Assembly: GCA_018608245.1 (NCBI GenBank)
Contig: JABAZY010000002.1
Coordinates: 70,634-134,633, forward strand
DNA: 64,000 nt
From: Alphaproteobacteria bacterium
Lineage (GTDB): Bacteria > Pseudomonadota > Alphaproteobacteria > Micavibrionales > Micavibrionaceae
Direction: 5' to 3'
Position 1 is the stretch's first letter, and the number at the start of each line of letters is the position of its first letter. Made by a program: the position numbers and the translations under genes. Below, piece by piece: positions 17,975 to 28,333 of this stretch. The notes beneath the pieces were generated by a model. It ran no database searches, was not told the origin of the DNA, and saw only the letters and a list, made by a program, of their open reading frames with translations.

Positions 17975-19453
17975 TTAGTTCTCCTTATTATAACTCAATA
18001 AATCACCCAGAATATTCCGAGCAATTAACTGAGTTTGTTCAATTAACCCCACAGTGTGAAGACTATCAAGCACTTCGAGCGCTTTATCCTGGGTTTCCCC
18101 AGAGTTATTTGGTTTACTTAAAACTACTAAGAGCGTTAGGCCAATAAATCGGTTTTTTTCTACGGTAACCAACCACTGATCCCAATCGTACACATGTATC
18201 CCATAATCACCTGTCGATGTCAAGGATAATCGTTTTTCATAAACTTGGTGCCGATTATTGGAAAGTTTGACTGATTTGTCAAGGGATATTTTTAACTTAT
18301 TTAACATATTCGTTGTTTTTGGGGTAAACCCCTCTAAAGCAGACTCATAATCATCAGGGGCAGGTAGGTAGTCGGTGACGGCAGCGTTTATATCAATAAG
18401 TGATTGAATATAAACGATATTATCTATGCTTTCTGTTCTTAATTCATATAATCTATCAATAAATTTCTGCTCTATAATATGGGCCAGTGCCAGCTTTTTG
18501 AATAGAATTTTTTCCACATCTTCTTGTGGTAAAGTGTCTATACGCGTCTCTAAAGCTGCATCCTCTTCGGACAAATCAAAGCTATCTATGATTGCATGGT
18601 TTTTGGCAGTTTCCTCTATTTCTGAGCTAATAGAATCAGGGAATTTTTTATCTTTTAAAAATAATCCCGTTAATTGTGGGGATAACTCTTGTATAGCTTG
18701 GGGGTTATTAACAAGGGAAACAAAATCAATGCGGTCTTCCTTCATCAAAACAAGCTGTTCTAATAAGGAGAAGTTATTAAGCTGTTGAACAGCCGTGGCA
18801 GGAATTAAGAAGCTATTATCATTGTAGATAGCTTGTAATATGTGGCTATCTTCAAATTCAACGGTGGCATCATCTTCTGCATATAATAAATGATTACAAA
18901 TTTTATTAATTTGCGCCCAAAATGGCTTTTCGAGGCTTTGGTTCGCATAACGGTCTGAAAATACTTTGTTTTCTAAGCAGGCGGTGGCTAACCCTTTTTC
19001 ATTTAGGACTAGCAATAATCCTATTCGTCCAAGCTCCGCATTGTCTTTAGGGTCTTGGACTTTTTCTGTGTAGAGCTTGAACGCATCATCAAATAAGCCC
19101 ATTTCTACCAGCTTCTTAAGGCGTAGTGTTAGAATATCATCGCCATTTTCAATAGGGATGTCGTTATCAATAAGCGTTGTATCGGTCACAGAGAGTAATA
19201 ATCTCTTCTTTAGGCGTTGAATACCTGTATTGGGTGATGTGGCTGGTAAGCGCTTCAATAGGTAAGTGATTTCAGAACGTGGTTGTCCACGCCATAGGCT
19301 TTTAGGGAGGGCGCCTTGTAAGTCGCTATATAATAGCCCTGCAGATTCTTGGGCTGTAATAGATTCTGGAATCTCAATTTCGTCCGCTTGTACCAAACCC
19401 GGTGCTAAAGGAAGAGAGATAAGTGCAATGATTAGTACTTTGATTAAGGGCAT
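17975..19453 (-). CDS. Exported helical-repeat protein of unknown function
   Basis: The start at 19453 gives 492 residues with a good signal peptide (MPLIKVLIIALISLPLAPG, cleaved after VQA). A longer TTG start at 19510 would overlap the 44-codon gene just upstream and is rejected. The mature part is alpha-helical, with repeated helix pairs resembling TPR/Sel1-type solenoids but no clear consensus. Homologues sit between xerD and aroK in many alphaproteobacteria. Probably periplasmic. Role unknown; the link to xerD is positional only. Confidence 0.75.
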   Translation of the reverse strand: MPLIKVLIIALISLPLAPGLVQADEIEIPESITAQESAGLLYSDLQGALPKSLWRGQPRSEITYLLKRLPATSPNTGIQRLKKRLLLSVTDTTLIDNDIPIENGDDILTLRLKKLVEMGLFDDAFKLYTEKVQDPKDNAELGRIGLLLVLNEKGLATACLENKVFSDRYANQSLEKPFWAQINKICNHLLYAEDDATVEFEDSHILQAIYNDNSFLIPATAVQQLNNFSLLEQLVLMKEDRIDFVSLVNNPQAIQELSPQLTGLFLKDKKFPDSISSEIEETAKNHAIIDSFDLSEEDAALETRIDTLPQEDVEKILFKKLALAHIIEQKFIDRLYELRTESIDNIVYIQSLIDINAAVTDYLPAPDDYESALEGFTPKTTNMLNKLKISLDKSVKLSNNRHQVYEKRLSLTSTGDYGIHVYDWDQWLVTVEKNRFIGLTLLVVLSKPNNSGETQDKALEVLDSLHTVGLIEQTQLIARNILGDLLSYNKEN

Positions 19454-19457
19454 TGCT

Positions 19458-19592
19458 TTACTTCTGTATCTTTGAGAGAGGAATTGTCTCAACGTGGTTA
19501 GTTTGTGCAACCGTTACGTCTGTAACCGCAAAGAAACCAAACCCACCAACAATAAGCAATAGAACCGTTAGTAATATAAGTTTTAAAAACAT
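19458..19592 (-). CDS. Small single-span membrane protein, 44 residues
   Basis: ATG at 19592, TAA at 19460-19458, which is 4 bp before the next gene's ATG. The product is one transmembrane helix (FLKLILLTVLLLIVGGFGFF) followed by a short tail of about 22 residues ending VETIPLSKIQK. Small proteins with this shape precede the same exported protein in other alphaproteobacteria, as I recall the neighbourhood. The tight spacing suggests cotranslation with the 492-residue protein and xerD. Function unknown. Confidence 0.65.
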   Translation of the reverse strand: MFLKLILLTVLLLIVGGFGFFAVTDVTVAQTNHVETIPLSKIQK

Positions 19593-19730
19593 GATAATGA
19601 ATATGCCTTGTTATAGAATCGTATGCTGTGATTGTTTAAATCCTAATCAACGCCCTTATATATTGCAATAAGTAGAATGAATAACGTGAATCTTATTGAA
19701 TATTTTTGCAATCTCAGTCAATAAGTAAGA

Positions 19731-20315
19731 ATGGAAATTAAAGATCAGATAAATTATCTTCGTAAAGAATTAACACAACCAATTGTTTTGGTTGGTTTAA
19801 TGGGTGCTGGTAAAACGAATTTAGGGCAAATGCTGGCTGATAAAATGGCTGGTAACTTCATTGATGCTGACGATGTTATTGTTGAGCGTGAGGAGATGAG
19901 CATCCCTGAAATATTTGACCAAAAAGGTGAAGATCATTTTCGTAATGCGGAACGCGAGGTTCTGCGTGATTTAATGGTACTTCATGCTGTCGGGGGAATC
20001 GATAATAAGGCAGTGCAAGTGATTGCAACTGGTGGTGGTGCTTTTATTAACGATGAAACGCGCAATAAAATTAGACAGCTTGGCATTTCTGTTTTTCTGG
20101 AAGCCGATTTGTCCGTGCTACTATCCAGAATTGGTGATGGGGCAGAGCGTCCATTATTTGCAGGCAAGGACCCAGCCACTGTTTTGAAAGATTTGATGGA
20201 GACACGCTACCCAATTTATCAATCTGCGGATATGTCCGTGCCATCTCACGAAGAATCAATCGAAAAAACAACGGATAGAGTGGTTAATACTCTATACAGT
20301 TACTTTGCAGGATAG
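19731..20315 (+). CDS. aroK: Shikimate kinase
   Basis: 194 residues. P-loop GLMGAGKT at 22-29, shikimate-binding DADD near 45-48 and GGGAF near 102. It phosphorylates shikimate at the 3-hydroxyl in the cytoplasm, step five of the chorismate pathway. aroB follows after 15 bp and corC after that, the standard aroK-aroB-corC operon. Confidence 0.95.
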   Translation: MEIKDQINYLRKELTQPIVLVGLMGAGKTNLGQMLADKMAGNFIDADDVIVEREEMSIPEIFDQKGEDHFRNAEREVLRDLMVLHAVGGIDNKAVQVIATGGGAFINDETRNKIRQLGISVFLEADLSVLLSRIGDGAERPLFAGKDPATVLKDLMETRYPIYQSADMSVPSHEESIEKTTDRVVNTLYSYFAG

Positions 20316-20330
20316 TAGTATCTGAGCATC

Positions 20331-21461
20331 ATGCCAAAAATTACAGAAGTTAAGTTAGATCTCGCTGAGCGTTCATATTCCATTCACATTGGGAAATCAC
20401 TGCTTGAAAATGCACTTGATTATATTCCTGCAGATTTGCGGGATACACTGTCTGATCGCAAGGTGTTTATTCTTTACGATAAAAATGTCTACCCTTACGT
20501 GCAGGTCTTGGATGAAGCTCTGGCTGGTAAAGCTCAAGATATCAAAACTTATGCCGTTAAAGGTGGCGAGCCGAGCAAGTCTTATAATGTTTTCCAAGAA
20601 TGCCTAGATTGGTTGCTGGAGAATAAAGTTAATCGCCAGAGCATTTTAATTGCCGTCGGTGGTGGCGTTGTTGGTGATCTGGGTGGCTTTGTAGCCTCTG
20701 TTGCTATGCGTGGTATTCCGTATATTCAAGTGCCAACGACTTTATTGTCGCAAGTTGATAGCTCTGTTGGGGGCAAAACAGGAATCAACACAAACCAAGG
20801 TAAAAATCTGGTCGGTAGTTTCTATCAACCCAAAGCCGTTATCTGTGATATTGGCACGTTAGGGACTTTGCCAGAGCGTGAGTTAAAATCAGGCTATGCC
20901 GAAGTCGTAAAATACGGGCTTATTAACGACCTACCGTTTTTCGAATGGTTAGAAGAAAATGGTGAGAAAGTTCTAGCGTTAGAAGAAGAGGCACTAACTC
21001 ACGCTATCAAAACAAGTTGTGAAGCAAAAGCTTCAATTGTTGCTGAGGATGAATATGAAGGGGGTACGCGCGCCTTACTAAATTTAGGGCACACTTTCGG
21101 TCATGCCTTAGAAGCTGCGGCTGGCTATGATGGACGCTTACTTCACGGAGAAGGTGTTTCTATTGGAATGCTAATGGCGTTTGATCTGTCCATGAAAATG
21201 GGCTTATGCCCGCAGGAAGATATCTCGAGGCTGGAAGCGCATTTAACAAAGTGCAATATGCTCACTAAAGCGAATGAAATTAAACCTAATTTAAAACACT
21301 CCGCAGAAGATTTACTTGAATTGATGCAGGGGGATAAAAAAATGCTCGGCGCTAAAATCGGATTTATTCTAACGCATGGTATTGGGCAAGCATTTCAAAC
21401 AACAGACGTAAACGAAGAAGATGTCGTAAAAGTCGTTAAAAATTCCTTGGAAGGGTTTTAA
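20331..21461 (+). CDS. aroB: 3-dehydroquinate synthase
   Basis: 376 residues. The NAD-binding GGGVVGDLGGF and the zinc-ligand segments NLGHTFGHALE and LLHGEGVSIGM are present. It converts DAHP to 3-dehydroquinate, step two of the chorismate pathway. It lies between aroK and a CorC-type gene, 3 bp before the latter. Confidence 0.96.
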   Translation: MPKITEVKLDLAERSYSIHIGKSLLENALDYIPADLRDTLSDRKVFILYDKNVYPYVQVLDEALAGKAQDIKTYAVKGGEPSKSYNVFQECLDWLLENKVNRQSILIAVGGGVVGDLGGFVASVAMRGIPYIQVPTTLLSQVDSSVGGKTGINTNQGKNLVGSFYQPKAVICDIGTLGTLPERELKSGYAEVVKYGLINDLPFFEWLEENGEKVLALEEEALTHAIKTSCEAKASIVAEDEYEGGTRALLNLGHTFGHALEAAAGYDGRLLHGEGVSIGMLMAFDLSMKMGLCPQEDISRLEAHLTKCNMLTKANEIKPNLKHSAEDLLELMQGDKKMLGAKIGFILTHGIGQAFQTTDVNEEDVVKVVKNSLEGF

Positions 21462-21464
21462 TAA

Positions 21465-22736
21465 ATGAACATGGAATTATTAATGTCGGCAGGAATTGTT
21501 TTTGTCCTTCTTTTATTATCAGGATTTTTCTCAGGCTCTGAAACGGCATTAACCGCCGCGTCAAAATCTCGCCTTCATAATTGGGAGAAGGAGGGGAATA
21601 AACGTGCAGCCCTCGTGAATAAAATACGTGAGCGTAAAGACCGCATGATCGGCGCTTTGTTGTTAGGGAATAACCTCGTCAATATTTTAGCGTCTGCTTT
21701 TGCAACAAGCGTGCTGATCGGTATTTTTGGTGAGGCAGGGGTTGTTTATGCGACCCTGATCATGACATTGCTCGTGCTTATCTTCGCTGAAGTTCTTCCC
21801 AAAACCTACGCCATGAAAAACGCCGATAAGATGTCGATGGCGATTGCTCCGGTTATGAATGTCGTGATTATGGTGTTCTTCCCAATCGCGGCTGTCGTCA
21901 CCAAAATTGTAAACTTCACCCTGAAATTATTTGGTGCGGATATGAAGGCCGATACTGGTGGATCGCACATGGAGCTGTTGCGTGGTGTGATTGAATTACA
22001 TGAGGGGAGCGATTCTCAAACACAAGAACAACGCGCAATGCTTCGCTCTATTCTTGACTTATTCGACGTTGATATTGAAGAGGTGATGACCCACCGTAAA
22101 AATGTTCAAATGCTGGACGCGAACGAGCCAATTGAAAAAATTATTGAAGAAGCATTAGAAAGCCCTTACACGCGTATGCCTGTTTACAGCGATGACCCCG
22201 ATAACATCATCGGAGTGCTTCATGCTAAGGCGCTTATGCGTGAGTTAAAAGCACGTGAGCGTGCCAATGAAGATATTAGTGAAATCAATATCCGAGAATT
22301 ACTCGCCGATCCATGGTTCGTGCCAGAGGCAACGATGCTTTATGATCAGCTCCAAGCGTTCAAACTTCGTCGTGAGCATTTCGCCGTGGTGGTTGATGAG
22401 TATGGCAGTTTCATGGGTATCGTCACGTTAGAGGATATCCTAGAGGAAATCGTTGGCGAAATTGACGACGAACATGACGAAGCTGTCGCCGGTGTGCGTA
22501 AACAATCCAACGGAACTTACTTAATTGATGGGCAGGTGGCTATCCGTGACCTAAACCGTGAATTTGATTGGGACTTACCCGATGATGAAGATTACTCAAC
22601 GATAGCAGGTTTAATCATCCACGAATCCCAAACTGTCCCCAACGTCGGCCAAAGCTTCACCTTCTACGACCTAAATTTCGATATCGTGAAGAGACAGCGC
22701 AATCAGCTGACTTTGGTGCGCGTGACAGCGAAGTGA
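21465..22736 (+). CDS. HlyC/CorC (CNNM-like) transporter-associated protein
   Basis: 423 residues. An N-terminal DUF21 membrane domain (about 1-180, with several transmembrane helices and SGSETALTAASKSRL) is followed by a CBS pair (about 205-335) and a C-terminal CorC_HlyC domain (about 345-420). Relatives are linked to magnesium or cobalt efflux and resistance. It is the third gene of the aroK-aroB operon. Its stop is one base from the stop of the convergent gene. Confidence 0.9.
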   Translation: MNMELLMSAGIVFVLLLLSGFFSGSETALTAASKSRLHNWEKEGNKRAALVNKIRERKDRMIGALLLGNNLVNILASAFATSVLIGIFGEAGVVYATLIMTLLVLIFAEVLPKTYAMKNADKMSMAIAPVMNVVIMVFFPIAAVVTKIVNFTLKLFGADMKADTGGSHMELLRGVIELHEGSDSQTQEQRAMLRSILDLFDVDIEEVMTHRKNVQMLDANEPIEKIIEEALESPYTRMPVYSDDPDNIIGVLHAKALMRELKARERANEDISEINIRELLADPWFVPEATMLYDQLQAFKLRREHFAVVVDEYGSFMGIVTLEDILEEIVGEIDDEHDEAVAGVRKQSNGTYLIDGQVAIRDLNREFDWDLPDDEDYSTIAGLIIHESQTVPNVGQSFTFYDLNFDIVKRQRNQLTLVRVTAK

Positions 22737-22737
22737 G

Positions 22738-23235
22738 TTATAAAGGAGGTAATGTGGGCGGTCGAGGGGGAGTGTGGTTAACTCCAAATATTAATGCATG
22801 GGTAAAGTTTCCCATGTTTTTTAATGCTTTAGAAGTATTCGCATAGAATTTTGTTTCATTGGGATGTGATGTTTGAGAGAGAAAATAAATGGAAGCAGTT
22901 TTCTGTGAGCCAATACCTTTATATTGAATGAAGCTATGGATATGATCAATATGATCAAGTGATCCAGGACCCTTTTTTATTACCTTGGGTCTTAGCGTTC
23001 TTAAGAATATAGGATCACTAAAAAGAAGTCGATCTCTACCAAATATAACATAATCTTGTGTAGCGCAGAGGAAACCATCCACTAAAGTTCCTGTTCTTTC
23101 TGCTGGTGTACCAAATTCAATACGCTGATGGCGAAGTTGACTCTGAACGAAGGCAATGTGCTTGTCCATATCAGCGCCAATTTTAAACCCTGCTGCTTTC
23201 ATTTGCTGTCTTAAAATAGTTGCTTGTGATGCCAT
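22738..23235 (-). CDS. Hypothetical protein, 165 residues
   Basis: Soluble, no signal peptide, basic, with a proline-rich tail (HTPPRPPTLPPL). It starts with a predicted helix (MASQATILRQQMKAAGFKIG) and has no motif I recognise. A TTGACAT (complement of 23290-23296) lies upstream but without a clear -10. It is packed end to end against the corC-type gene with no terminator between. Likely a lineage-specific gene. Confidence 0.6.
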   Translation of the reverse strand: MASQATILRQQMKAAGFKIGADMDKHIAFVQSQLRHQRIEFGTPAERTGTLVDGFLCATQDYVIFGRDRLLFSDPIFLRTLRPKVIKKGPGSLDHIDHIHSFIQYKGIGSQKTASIYFLSQTSHPNETKFYANTSKALKNMGNFTHALIFGVNHTPPRPPTLPPL

Positions 23236-23326
23236 GTCGAATGTCTCTTAAATAAATTAAGAGGATACAAGTAACTAAGATTTATAAATATGTCAACAAA
23301 ATATGGTAAACGATTAGTGGTTGACC

Positions 23327-26080
23327 TTACCCAACCTTCCCATGACACTGCTTATACTTCTTCTCTGATCCGCAAGGGCAGGGGGCGTTACGTGGAGTTT
23401 TTACCCATGTTGCTGGATCATTATCGTCATGCACAATTTTGCGTTGTTGTGGCACGATGTTACCGGTTTCCATTGGCGATACTGTATTCTGTGTATGGCC
23501 AGATGCCATGGAGCCCATCAGGGCGGGGTCGTGACGACCTTCTTCCATCTCTTGTTTTTCGCGCGCCTGTAACTCTTGCATCACGCGTGGGTCAAATCCA
23601 ACTTCAACTAAGCTTAGCGTTTGTGTCACGTTTTCACGCATGTTGTTTAGCATTGCTTCAAACATGGCAAAGGCTTCGGCTTTATATTCATTCAATGGAT
23701 CACGTTGACCAAATGAACGTAGGTTAATTCCTTGACGTAAATGATCGAGCGCAAGCAAATGCTCTTTCCAACTTTGATCGAGGATTTGAAGCACGAAAGA
23801 TTTTTGCAATTGACGCATCGTATCCACGCCAGCAATTTTAACTTTCTCTTCCATCTGTTCGTCAGACTCTTTGGTTAAGCGTTCCAGAATTTCATCGTCC
23901 GCAATACCTTCTTCCTTTGCCCATTCTTGAATAGGGAGGTCGAGGTTTAGTACACGTTGTGCTTCGCTCTCTAATGTTTCTGTGTCCCATTGCTCTGCAT
24001 AGGCTTGTTCAGGGATACAGCGATAGACCATATCTTCAATCACATCGTCACGCATTTCATTAACTAGCTCATCAAGACCGTCATCTGCTTCCATGATTTC
24101 GCGACGTTGTTCGTAAATCACTTTACGTTGGTCATTCATGACGTTGTCAAACTTCAATAAGTTCTTACGCATTTCAAAATTTTGTTGTTCAACACGCGCC
24201 TGCGCACGCTCTAATGCTTTTGATAACCAAGGATGCGTCAGCGCTTCGCCTTCCTTCAAACCAATATGGCTTTTCAGAAGGTTTTCCATCTTATCAGCCG
24301 CAAAAATACGCATTAGATCATCATCAACGGAGAGGAAGAACACGGTTAACCCTGGGTCACCTTGGCGGCCTGAACGACCACGAAGCTGGTTATCAATACG
24401 GCGAGATTCATGTCGCTCTGTACCAATCACACAAAGGCCACCAGCCTCATGCACAATAACTTTATTCTCTTCAATTTCGGCTTTAATTTTATCAATCGCG
24501 GCTTTCTTACCTTCGTCTGACCAATCATCTTCGACTTCATTGGCGATGCGCATATCTAAATTACCACCAAGCTGAATATCGGTACCACGACCAGCCATGT
24601 TGGTTGCAATAGTCACAGCACCTGGTGCACCAGCTTGCGCAATGATAGAAGCCTCTTGCTCATGGTAACGTGCGTTCAAAACGCTATGTTTCACTTTTAA
24701 TTTCTTCAGAAGCTCGGAGAGTTTTTCAGATTTTTCAATCGATACGGTACCAACCAAAACAGGTTGATTACGTTCTTGACATTCATGAATTAAGCGCGCA
24801 ATCGCTTCGAATTTCTCATCAAAGGATTTATAGATTTTATCATCATGGTCAATACGGGCAATGTCCGTATTGGTTGGAATAGCCACAACGCCAAGACCAT
24901 AAATATCTGCAAACTCAGTAGCCTCTGTTAACGCTGTTCCTGTCATACCAGATAGTTTTGGGTAGAGACGGAAGTAATTCTGGAAGGTAATGGACGCTAA
25001 AGTTTGGTTTTCATTTTGAATTTCAACGCCTTCTTTGGCTTCTAATGCCTGATGAAGACCTTCTGAGAAACGGCGTCCTTCCATCATACGACCTGTAAAC
25101 TCGTCGATGATGATAACTTTGTCGTCCTTAACAATGTAATCTGTATCAAGCGCAAAAATCTTATGCGCTTTTAAGGCTTGGTTCACATGATGTACCAAGT
25201 GAATGTTATGCGGGTCATAAAGGTTACCATCGTCAATTAAGCCATGCTCTTCCAATAGACCTTCAATTTTGACATTTCCAGTTTCGTTCAACGTAACGCT
25301 ACGAGTTTTTTCATCCAGATCATATTCTGTTTCATCCAACTTAGGAATAATAGCATCCACCAAATTATATAACTCAGTTGATCCCTCAGATGGGCCAGAG
25401 ATGATTAGAGGCGTTCTCGCTTCATCAATCAAAATAGAGTCAACTTCATCGACAACTGCGAAATTGAATGGGCGCTGAACCATGTCATCCAGATGGAATT
25501 TCATGTTATCGCGCAAGTAATCAAAGCCGAACTCATTGTTCGTGCCGTATGTAATGTCACAGGCGTAAGCTTTTTTACGCTCAATATCTGGCATATTCGC
25601 CACGATGCAATCACAAGATAGACCAAGGAAGTTATAAACTTGTGCCATCCATTCGGAGTCACGGGCGGCGAGGTAATCATTGACGGTTACAATATGGACA
25701 CCTTTACCTTCAATGGCATTCAAATAAGCGGCGAGGGTGGAGACAAGCGTTTTACCTTCACCCGTTTTCATTTCGGCAATTAACCCGCGATGAAGACATA
25801 ATCCACCAACAAGCTGAACATCAAAATGACGTTGTCCTAAAGTACGTTTGGCTGCTTCACGGACAGTGGCAAATGCCTCTGGCATGATATCATCTAACGA
25901 CTCACCGTTATTTAGGCGAACACGATATTCAGTGGTTTTGGCTTGTAACTCAGCATCTGAAAGCTTCTCAAATTCAGGCTCTATGTCGTTAACAACGCTC
26001 GTGTCAGCGAATAAACGCTTAAGCTGTCTATCGTTGCTAGAACCGAATAATTTTTGGGCAAGGGCTAAAACCACTTTCAT
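23327..26080 (-). CDS. secA: Preprotein translocase ATPase SecA
   Basis: 917 residues, full length. Walker A region [23 protein letters not shown], the nucleotide-binding [31 protein letters not shown], and the C-terminal zinc site [14 protein letters not shown] are all intact. SecA pushes unfolded preproteins through SecYEG. It is monocistronic on the minus strand, divergent from a small unknown gene and the PPIase, as in other alphaproteobacteria. Confidence 0.98.
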   Translation of the reverse strand: MKVVLALAQKLFGSSNDRQLKRLFADTSVVNDIEPEFEKLSDAELQAKTTEYRVRLNNGESLDDIMPEAFATVREAAKRTLGQRHFDVQLVGGLCLHRGLIAEMKTGEGKTLVSTLAAYLNAIEGKGVHIVTVNDYLAARDSEWMAQVYNFLGLSCDCIVANMPDIERKKAYACDITYGTNNEFGFDYLRDNMKFHLDDMVQRPFNFAVVDEVDSILIDEARTPLIISGPSEGSTELYNLVDAIIPKLDETEYDLDEKTRSVTLNETGNVKIEGLLEEHGLIDDGNLYDPHNIHLVHHVNQALKAHKIFALDTDYIVKDDKVIIIDEFTGRMMEGRRFSEGLHQALEAKEGVEIQNENQTLASITFQNYFRLYPKLSGMTGTALTEATEFADIYGLGVVAIPTNTDIARIDHDDKIYKSFDEKFEAIARLIHECQERNQPVLVGTVSIEKSEKLSELLKKLKVKHSVLNARYHEQEASIIAQAGAPGAVTIATNMAGRGTDIQLGGNLDMRIANEVEDDWSDEGKKAAIDKIKAEIEENKVIVHEAGGLCVIGTERHESRRIDNQLRGRSGRQGDPGLTVFFLSVDDDLMRIFAADKMENLLKSHIGLKEGEALTHPWLSKALERAQARVEQQNFEMRKNLLKFDNVMNDQRKVIYEQRREIMEADDGLDELVNEMRDDVIEDMVYRCIPEQAYAEQWDTETLESEAQRVLNLDLPIQEWAKEEGIADDEILERLTKESDEQMEEKVKIAGVDTMRQLQKSFVLQILDQSWKEHLLALDHLRQGINLRSFGQRDPLNEYKAEAFAMFEAMLNNMRENVTQTLSLVEVGFDPRVMQELQAREKQEMEEGRHDPALMGSMASGHTQNTVSPMETGNIVPQQRKIVHDDNDPATWVKTPRNAPCPCGSEKKYKQCHGKVG

Positions 26081-26193
26081 CTCCTACATAATTTGCGAAA
26101 ACATATATATAGCGCCAATCACCGTAGGTCAATGCGTGATCAAGCCGTGCCATAATATAGTCACATGTAAGATTGTTTATTCTGATAAATTAC

Positions 26194-26222
26194 TTGACAT
26201 AATAATATTGTCGGTATATAAC
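26194..26222 (+). promoter_or_regulatory. TTGACATAAT-type promoter
   Basis: TTGACA at 26194-26199, 17-bp spacer, TATAAC at 26217-26222, predicting a start near 26229, in front of the small membrane protein gene at 26254. It shares the TTGACATAAT 10-mer with other promoters in the window. Confidence 0.65.
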
Positions 26223-26253
26223 TCTTAGATATTAAATTATGGAGCTTGAAATT

Positions 26254-26679
26254 ATGATTAGTAAATGGAATGGAAAAAATTTGATTGGTCCAGCAATAGC
26301 AGGAGTTGTTGCTCTTGGCATTTTAACGCCATTATCCATGGCTTTTTTAGAAGCTGATAAAAATAAGCCATCTCTACCAGACCCTATAACATTAGATACG
26401 CTTAAGGAAAGTACTTTGATTAGTAATGACAACGGTGTTAGCGTTGCTGTGCTATATAGTAAAAACAGTCCTGAAAACGGGCAAGCGCCTGTTCCTGTTA
26501 AAAATGAAGAAGAATGCGTGCGTTTGGGGCTTGTTCTATCTTACTCAAGTGGTGAAAGCTTTGGTTTAGCTTGCCAAAATGATATAGGGGAAGTTGTAAG
26601 CTCATATGCGATAAATGACATAGATATCCCTAAAGTTACACGAGCCGTTCAAACTTTCTCTAAAAACCTAACTATTTAA
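26254..26679 (+). CDS. Hypothetical membrane-anchored or exported protein, 141 residues
   Basis: The ATG at 26254 is preferred over one at 26239 because a GGAG ribosome site (26241-26244) lies 9 bases upstream of it. The N-terminus has one hydrophobic segment (LIGPAIAGVVALGILTPLSM) that is an uncleaved anchor or signal. The rest is a small domain with two cysteines (EECVRLG, LACQND) that could pair in the periplasm. It has its own promoter and sits between secA and the PPIase gene. Function unknown. Confidence 0.65.
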   Translation: MISKWNGKNLIGPAIAGVVALGILTPLSMAFLEADKNKPSLPDPITLDTLKESTLISNDNGVSVAVLYSKNSPENGQAPVPVKNEEECVRLGLVLSYSSGESFGLACQNDIGEVVSSYAINDIDIPKVTRAVQTFSKNLTI

Positions 26680-26811
26680 TAATTTAATTCAGAGAAAATA
26701 GGTTGCTCAAAAACTTATAGATAACCCTAGATTAACCCTTGCATTCTGTGCGTGAGGGGTGCAAATTCTGGTAATTACACAAAATTGATAATTACATGAG
26801 GTTTATCTAAT

Positions 26812-27858
26812 ATGTCAAAAAAATCTAATAAAGGTATTTTAGCTGTTGTCGCTATCGCAATTGTTGCGGCGGCAGGTGTTATGTACTTCCTATCTCAGAA
26901 TGTTGAAAATTTACCAGCATCTGGAGACCAGTATATTGAAGCATCCGCTGAACAACGTAATGCTGAAGGTACGACAGACGAAGCAACAAACGAAGATACA
27001 GATGTCGCAGAAGTTTCAACGGCTGCTGGCGGTGATCAGGCAACTGAAACAGCTTTGAACCCACAAGGTACAGAAGTTGAACCAGGTAACCCTGTTGTTG
27101 CCGTTGTTGATGGTAAAGAAATTACCCGTGTTGACGTTTATCGTTACATTAAATCAATGCCTCAAAATCTTCAGCAATTACCAGCTGCAACAATTTACCC
27201 ATTAGCTTTAGAGCAAGTGGTTAATATGCGCCTTGTTCAAAACAAAGCAGAAGCGGCTAAACTTGGTGAAAACGAAGAAGTTCTAAAAGAACTTGAAATG
27301 GCGAAGCAACAAATTATTCGTAACGTTTATTTGCAAGAGCAAGTTGATAAGAAAATCTCTGATGCTGATCTGAAAAAACTTTACAAAGAGTATATTGCTA
27401 AAGTGCCTGATGTTAAGCAACGTCGTGCTAGCCATATTCTTTTAGAGAACGAAGAAAAAGCGAAAGAAGTTATCGCAAAATTAGAAGACGGCGCGGACTT
27501 TGCAACGCTAGCTCAAGAAATGTCTACAGGTCCAACTGGCCCTAAAGGCGGCGATCTTGGCTTTTTTGCAAAAGAAGAAATGGTGCCAGAATTTGCAGAA
27601 GCTGCTTTTTCAATCAATAAGGGAGCATATTCTAACAAACCAGTGAAAACTGAATTTGGTTACCACGTGATCAAAGTGACTGATACACGCGATCTTCCTA
27701 AGCCGACTTTCGAAGAAATGAAGCCTAACTTGGAAGCTGAAAAGCGTCGTGAAGTTTTAGATGGTCTTGTTAAAAAATGGCGTGCTGATTCAAAAATTGA
27801 ACAGTTCGACATTAACGGCAAACCGCTTAAGCAAGCTGACGCTGCACCTAAAGAATAG
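26812..27858 (+). CDS. Parvulin-type peptidylprolyl isomerase (SurA/PpiC-like)
   Basis: 348 residues. An N-terminal membrane anchor (about 7-28) is followed by an acidic low-complexity linker (about 35-85), a SurA_N-like helical region and a rotamase domain at about 200-295 (RRASHILLENE, GGDLGFFAKEEMVPEF, TEFGYHVIKV). It should fold exported proteins on the periplasmic face of the inner membrane. In related genomes it is followed by argJ and mutT; here mutT follows directly. Confidence 0.9.
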   Translation: MSKKSNKGILAVVAIAIVAAAGVMYFLSQNVENLPASGDQYIEASAEQRNAEGTTDEATNEDTDVAEVSTAAGGDQATETALNPQGTEVEPGNPVVAVVDGKEITRVDVYRYIKSMPQNLQQLPAATIYPLALEQVVNMRLVQNKAEAAKLGENEEVLKELEMAKQQIIRNVYLQEQVDKKISDADLKKLYKEYIAKVPDVKQRRASHILLENEEKAKEVIAKLEDGADFATLAQEMSTGPTGPKGGDLGFFAKEEMVPEFAEAAFSINKGAYSNKPVKTEFGYHVIKVTDTRDLPKPTFEEMKPNLEAEKRREVLDGLVKKWRADSKIEQFDINGKPLKQADAAPKE

Positions 27859-27871
27859 AGTTCTCTGAAAA

Positions 27872-28321
27872 GTGAACTGTTTAGAAGCTTTAAAACAACC
27901 GCGTTCAACCACACCTTCGGGCTTGCCCATTGTTCTGGTTGCCGCGGTTGCTTTAGTTGATGCTGATGATAAAATTTTATTGGCACAACGCCCTGAGGGG
28001 AAATCTATGGCTGGGCTATGGGAATTTCCGGGCGGTAAGGTCGAAGAAGGCGAAAGCCCTGAATTCGCGCTTTGCCGAGAATTACACGAAGAACTTAGTA
28101 TTGATGTCCGTGAATGTTGTTTGGCACCCCTTGCATTTACCTCTCATGCCTATGAAGATTTTCATTTGATGATGCCTTTATATGTTTGCCGTATGTGGAA
28201 TGGGATACCTGAGCCGAAAGAGGGACAAACACTTGAATGGGTGCGTGCGTTAGACTTATCAAAATATGATATGCCTGCGGCGGATATTCCTCTGATTTAT
28301 CAGATATTAGATCGCCTATAA
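27872..28321 (+). CDS. mutT: MutT-type Nudix hydrolase
   Basis: 149 residues starting at GTG. The Nudix box runs from G55 through E61, R69-E70 and E73-E74, with serine at 76 in place of the usual glycine. MutT removes 8-oxo-dGTP from the nucleotide pool. It follows the PPIase gene by 13 bp, the slot where argJ would separate them in many alphaproteobacteria. Substrate is inferred from context and similarity. Confidence 0.87.
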   Translation: MNCLEALKQPRSTTPSGLPIVLVAAVALVDADDKILLAQRPEGKSMAGLWEFPGGKVEEGESPEFALCRELHEELSIDVRECCLAPLAFTSHAYEDFHLMMPLYVCRMWNGIPEPKEGQTLEWVRALDLSKYDMPAADIPLIYQILDRL

Positions 28322-28333
28322 TTGTGATATTAT

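Noticed and set aside
19454-19510. TTG start extending the exported solenoid protein by 19 residues
   Set aside because: It would overlap the 44-codon gene in another frame and spoil an otherwise clean signal peptide; the ATG at 19453 sits 4 bp after that gene's stop.
26721-26735. CtrA-like site ATAA-N7-TTAA upstream of the PPIase gene
   Set aside because: Only one half matches the TTAA-N7-TTAA consensus, and the DNA is AT-rich enough to give this by chance.
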